DNA of 64,000 nt from Streptomyces sp. cg36 (GTDB lineage Bacteria; Actinomycetota; Actinomycetes; Streptomycetales; Streptomycetaceae): positions 5,518,001 to 5,582,000 of the forward strand of contig NZ_CP163520.1 of the NCBI RefSeq assembly GCF_041080675.1. Direction: 5' to 3'. Below, one piece after another: positions 63,894 to 64,000 of the stretch (position 1 is the stretch's first letter; each line of letters begins with the position of its first letter). The notes under the pieces are model-generated. The model had not been told where the DNA came from and searched no databases. It saw only the letters and a list, made by a program, of their open reading frames with translations. Made by a program: the position numbers and the translations under genes.

Positions 63894-64000
63894 CCTTGTG
63901 GGGGCCAGTAAGTTCTCCGCCTGCCTGACCTGCGTTGATACCGCCACGACCTGATCACTCCAGAACACTCAGTCCGGAGCATCGGGAAGGGGCGGGGTGG

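Overview
The window is very GC-rich, every coding frame has third-position G/C, GTG starts are frequent, and it carries a complete SapB-type ram lanthipeptide cluster, a Scr1/DUF397 pair and a family of short intergenic repeats. All of this points to a Streptomyces chromosome. The window opens inside one gene (a FetB-like ABC permease) and ends in a decayed prophage remnant.

Layout. 1-13700: housekeeping and accessory genes. These are a Mn2+-riboswitch-controlled GDT1 transporter, a HAD phosphatase, a peptidoglycan-binding membrane protein, an MFS pump with a C-terminal winged-helix-like tail, a GNAT, two small paralogous proteins followed by a 182-bp inverted-repeat (MITE-like) element, an MhuD-like heme monooxygenase, a GT87-PAP2 fusion, a PNPOx-like protein and a Scr1/DUF397 pair. 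12477-15171: divergent cyp125 and fadA5. 15600-21504: an ECF transporter operon (S, fused A-A, T) preceded by two secreted, membrane-anchored proteins, one an alpha/alpha-barrel protein. 21739-24755: MBL hydrolase, divergent from an aldehyde dehydrogenase-ferredoxin pair. 24914-31900: ramC-ramS-ramA-ramB with convergent ramR (SapB morphogen). 32190-36391: kstR, divergent from a glycosyltransferase-methyltransferase-alpha/alpha-barrel operon. 37094-44489: F420 oxidoreductase, membrane protein, amidase, SAM methyltransferase, then fadE34-like and ltp1-like genes. 44668-49894: MFS pump and an ABC/two-component operon. 50721-53742: steroid hydratase (hsd4B-like), Zn alcohol dehydrogenase, hsd4A. 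54036-60010: conserved genes (Nif3, zinc-ribbon protein, RNase H/phosphatase, KDPG aldolase, YaaA). 60300-64000: prophage remnant with small hypothetical genes, an XRE regulator and a broken serine integrase fused in frame to the tail end of a capsid gene.

The most coherent system is a dispersed KstR regulon. A KstR homologue lies among genes whose closest counterparts are mycobacterial cholesterol side-chain genes (CYP125, FadA5, 3Fe-4S ferredoxin, ALDH, FadE34, Ltp1, Hsd4B, Hsd4A, an Rv3520c-type F420 enzyme). The promoter regions of these genes carry the 14-bp KstR palindrome TNNAACNNGTTNNA or near matches. A second palindrome, CTGACGNNNCGTCAG, sits beside the KstR sites at four promoters and alone before the F420 gene. 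I cannot assign it to a known regulator. No ring-cleavage genes, acyl-CoA ligase or Mce uptake genes are in the window, so the real substrate (sterol, bile acid or another isoprenoid) is open. One KstR site also fronts the glycosyltransferase operon, which has no obvious role in catabolism.
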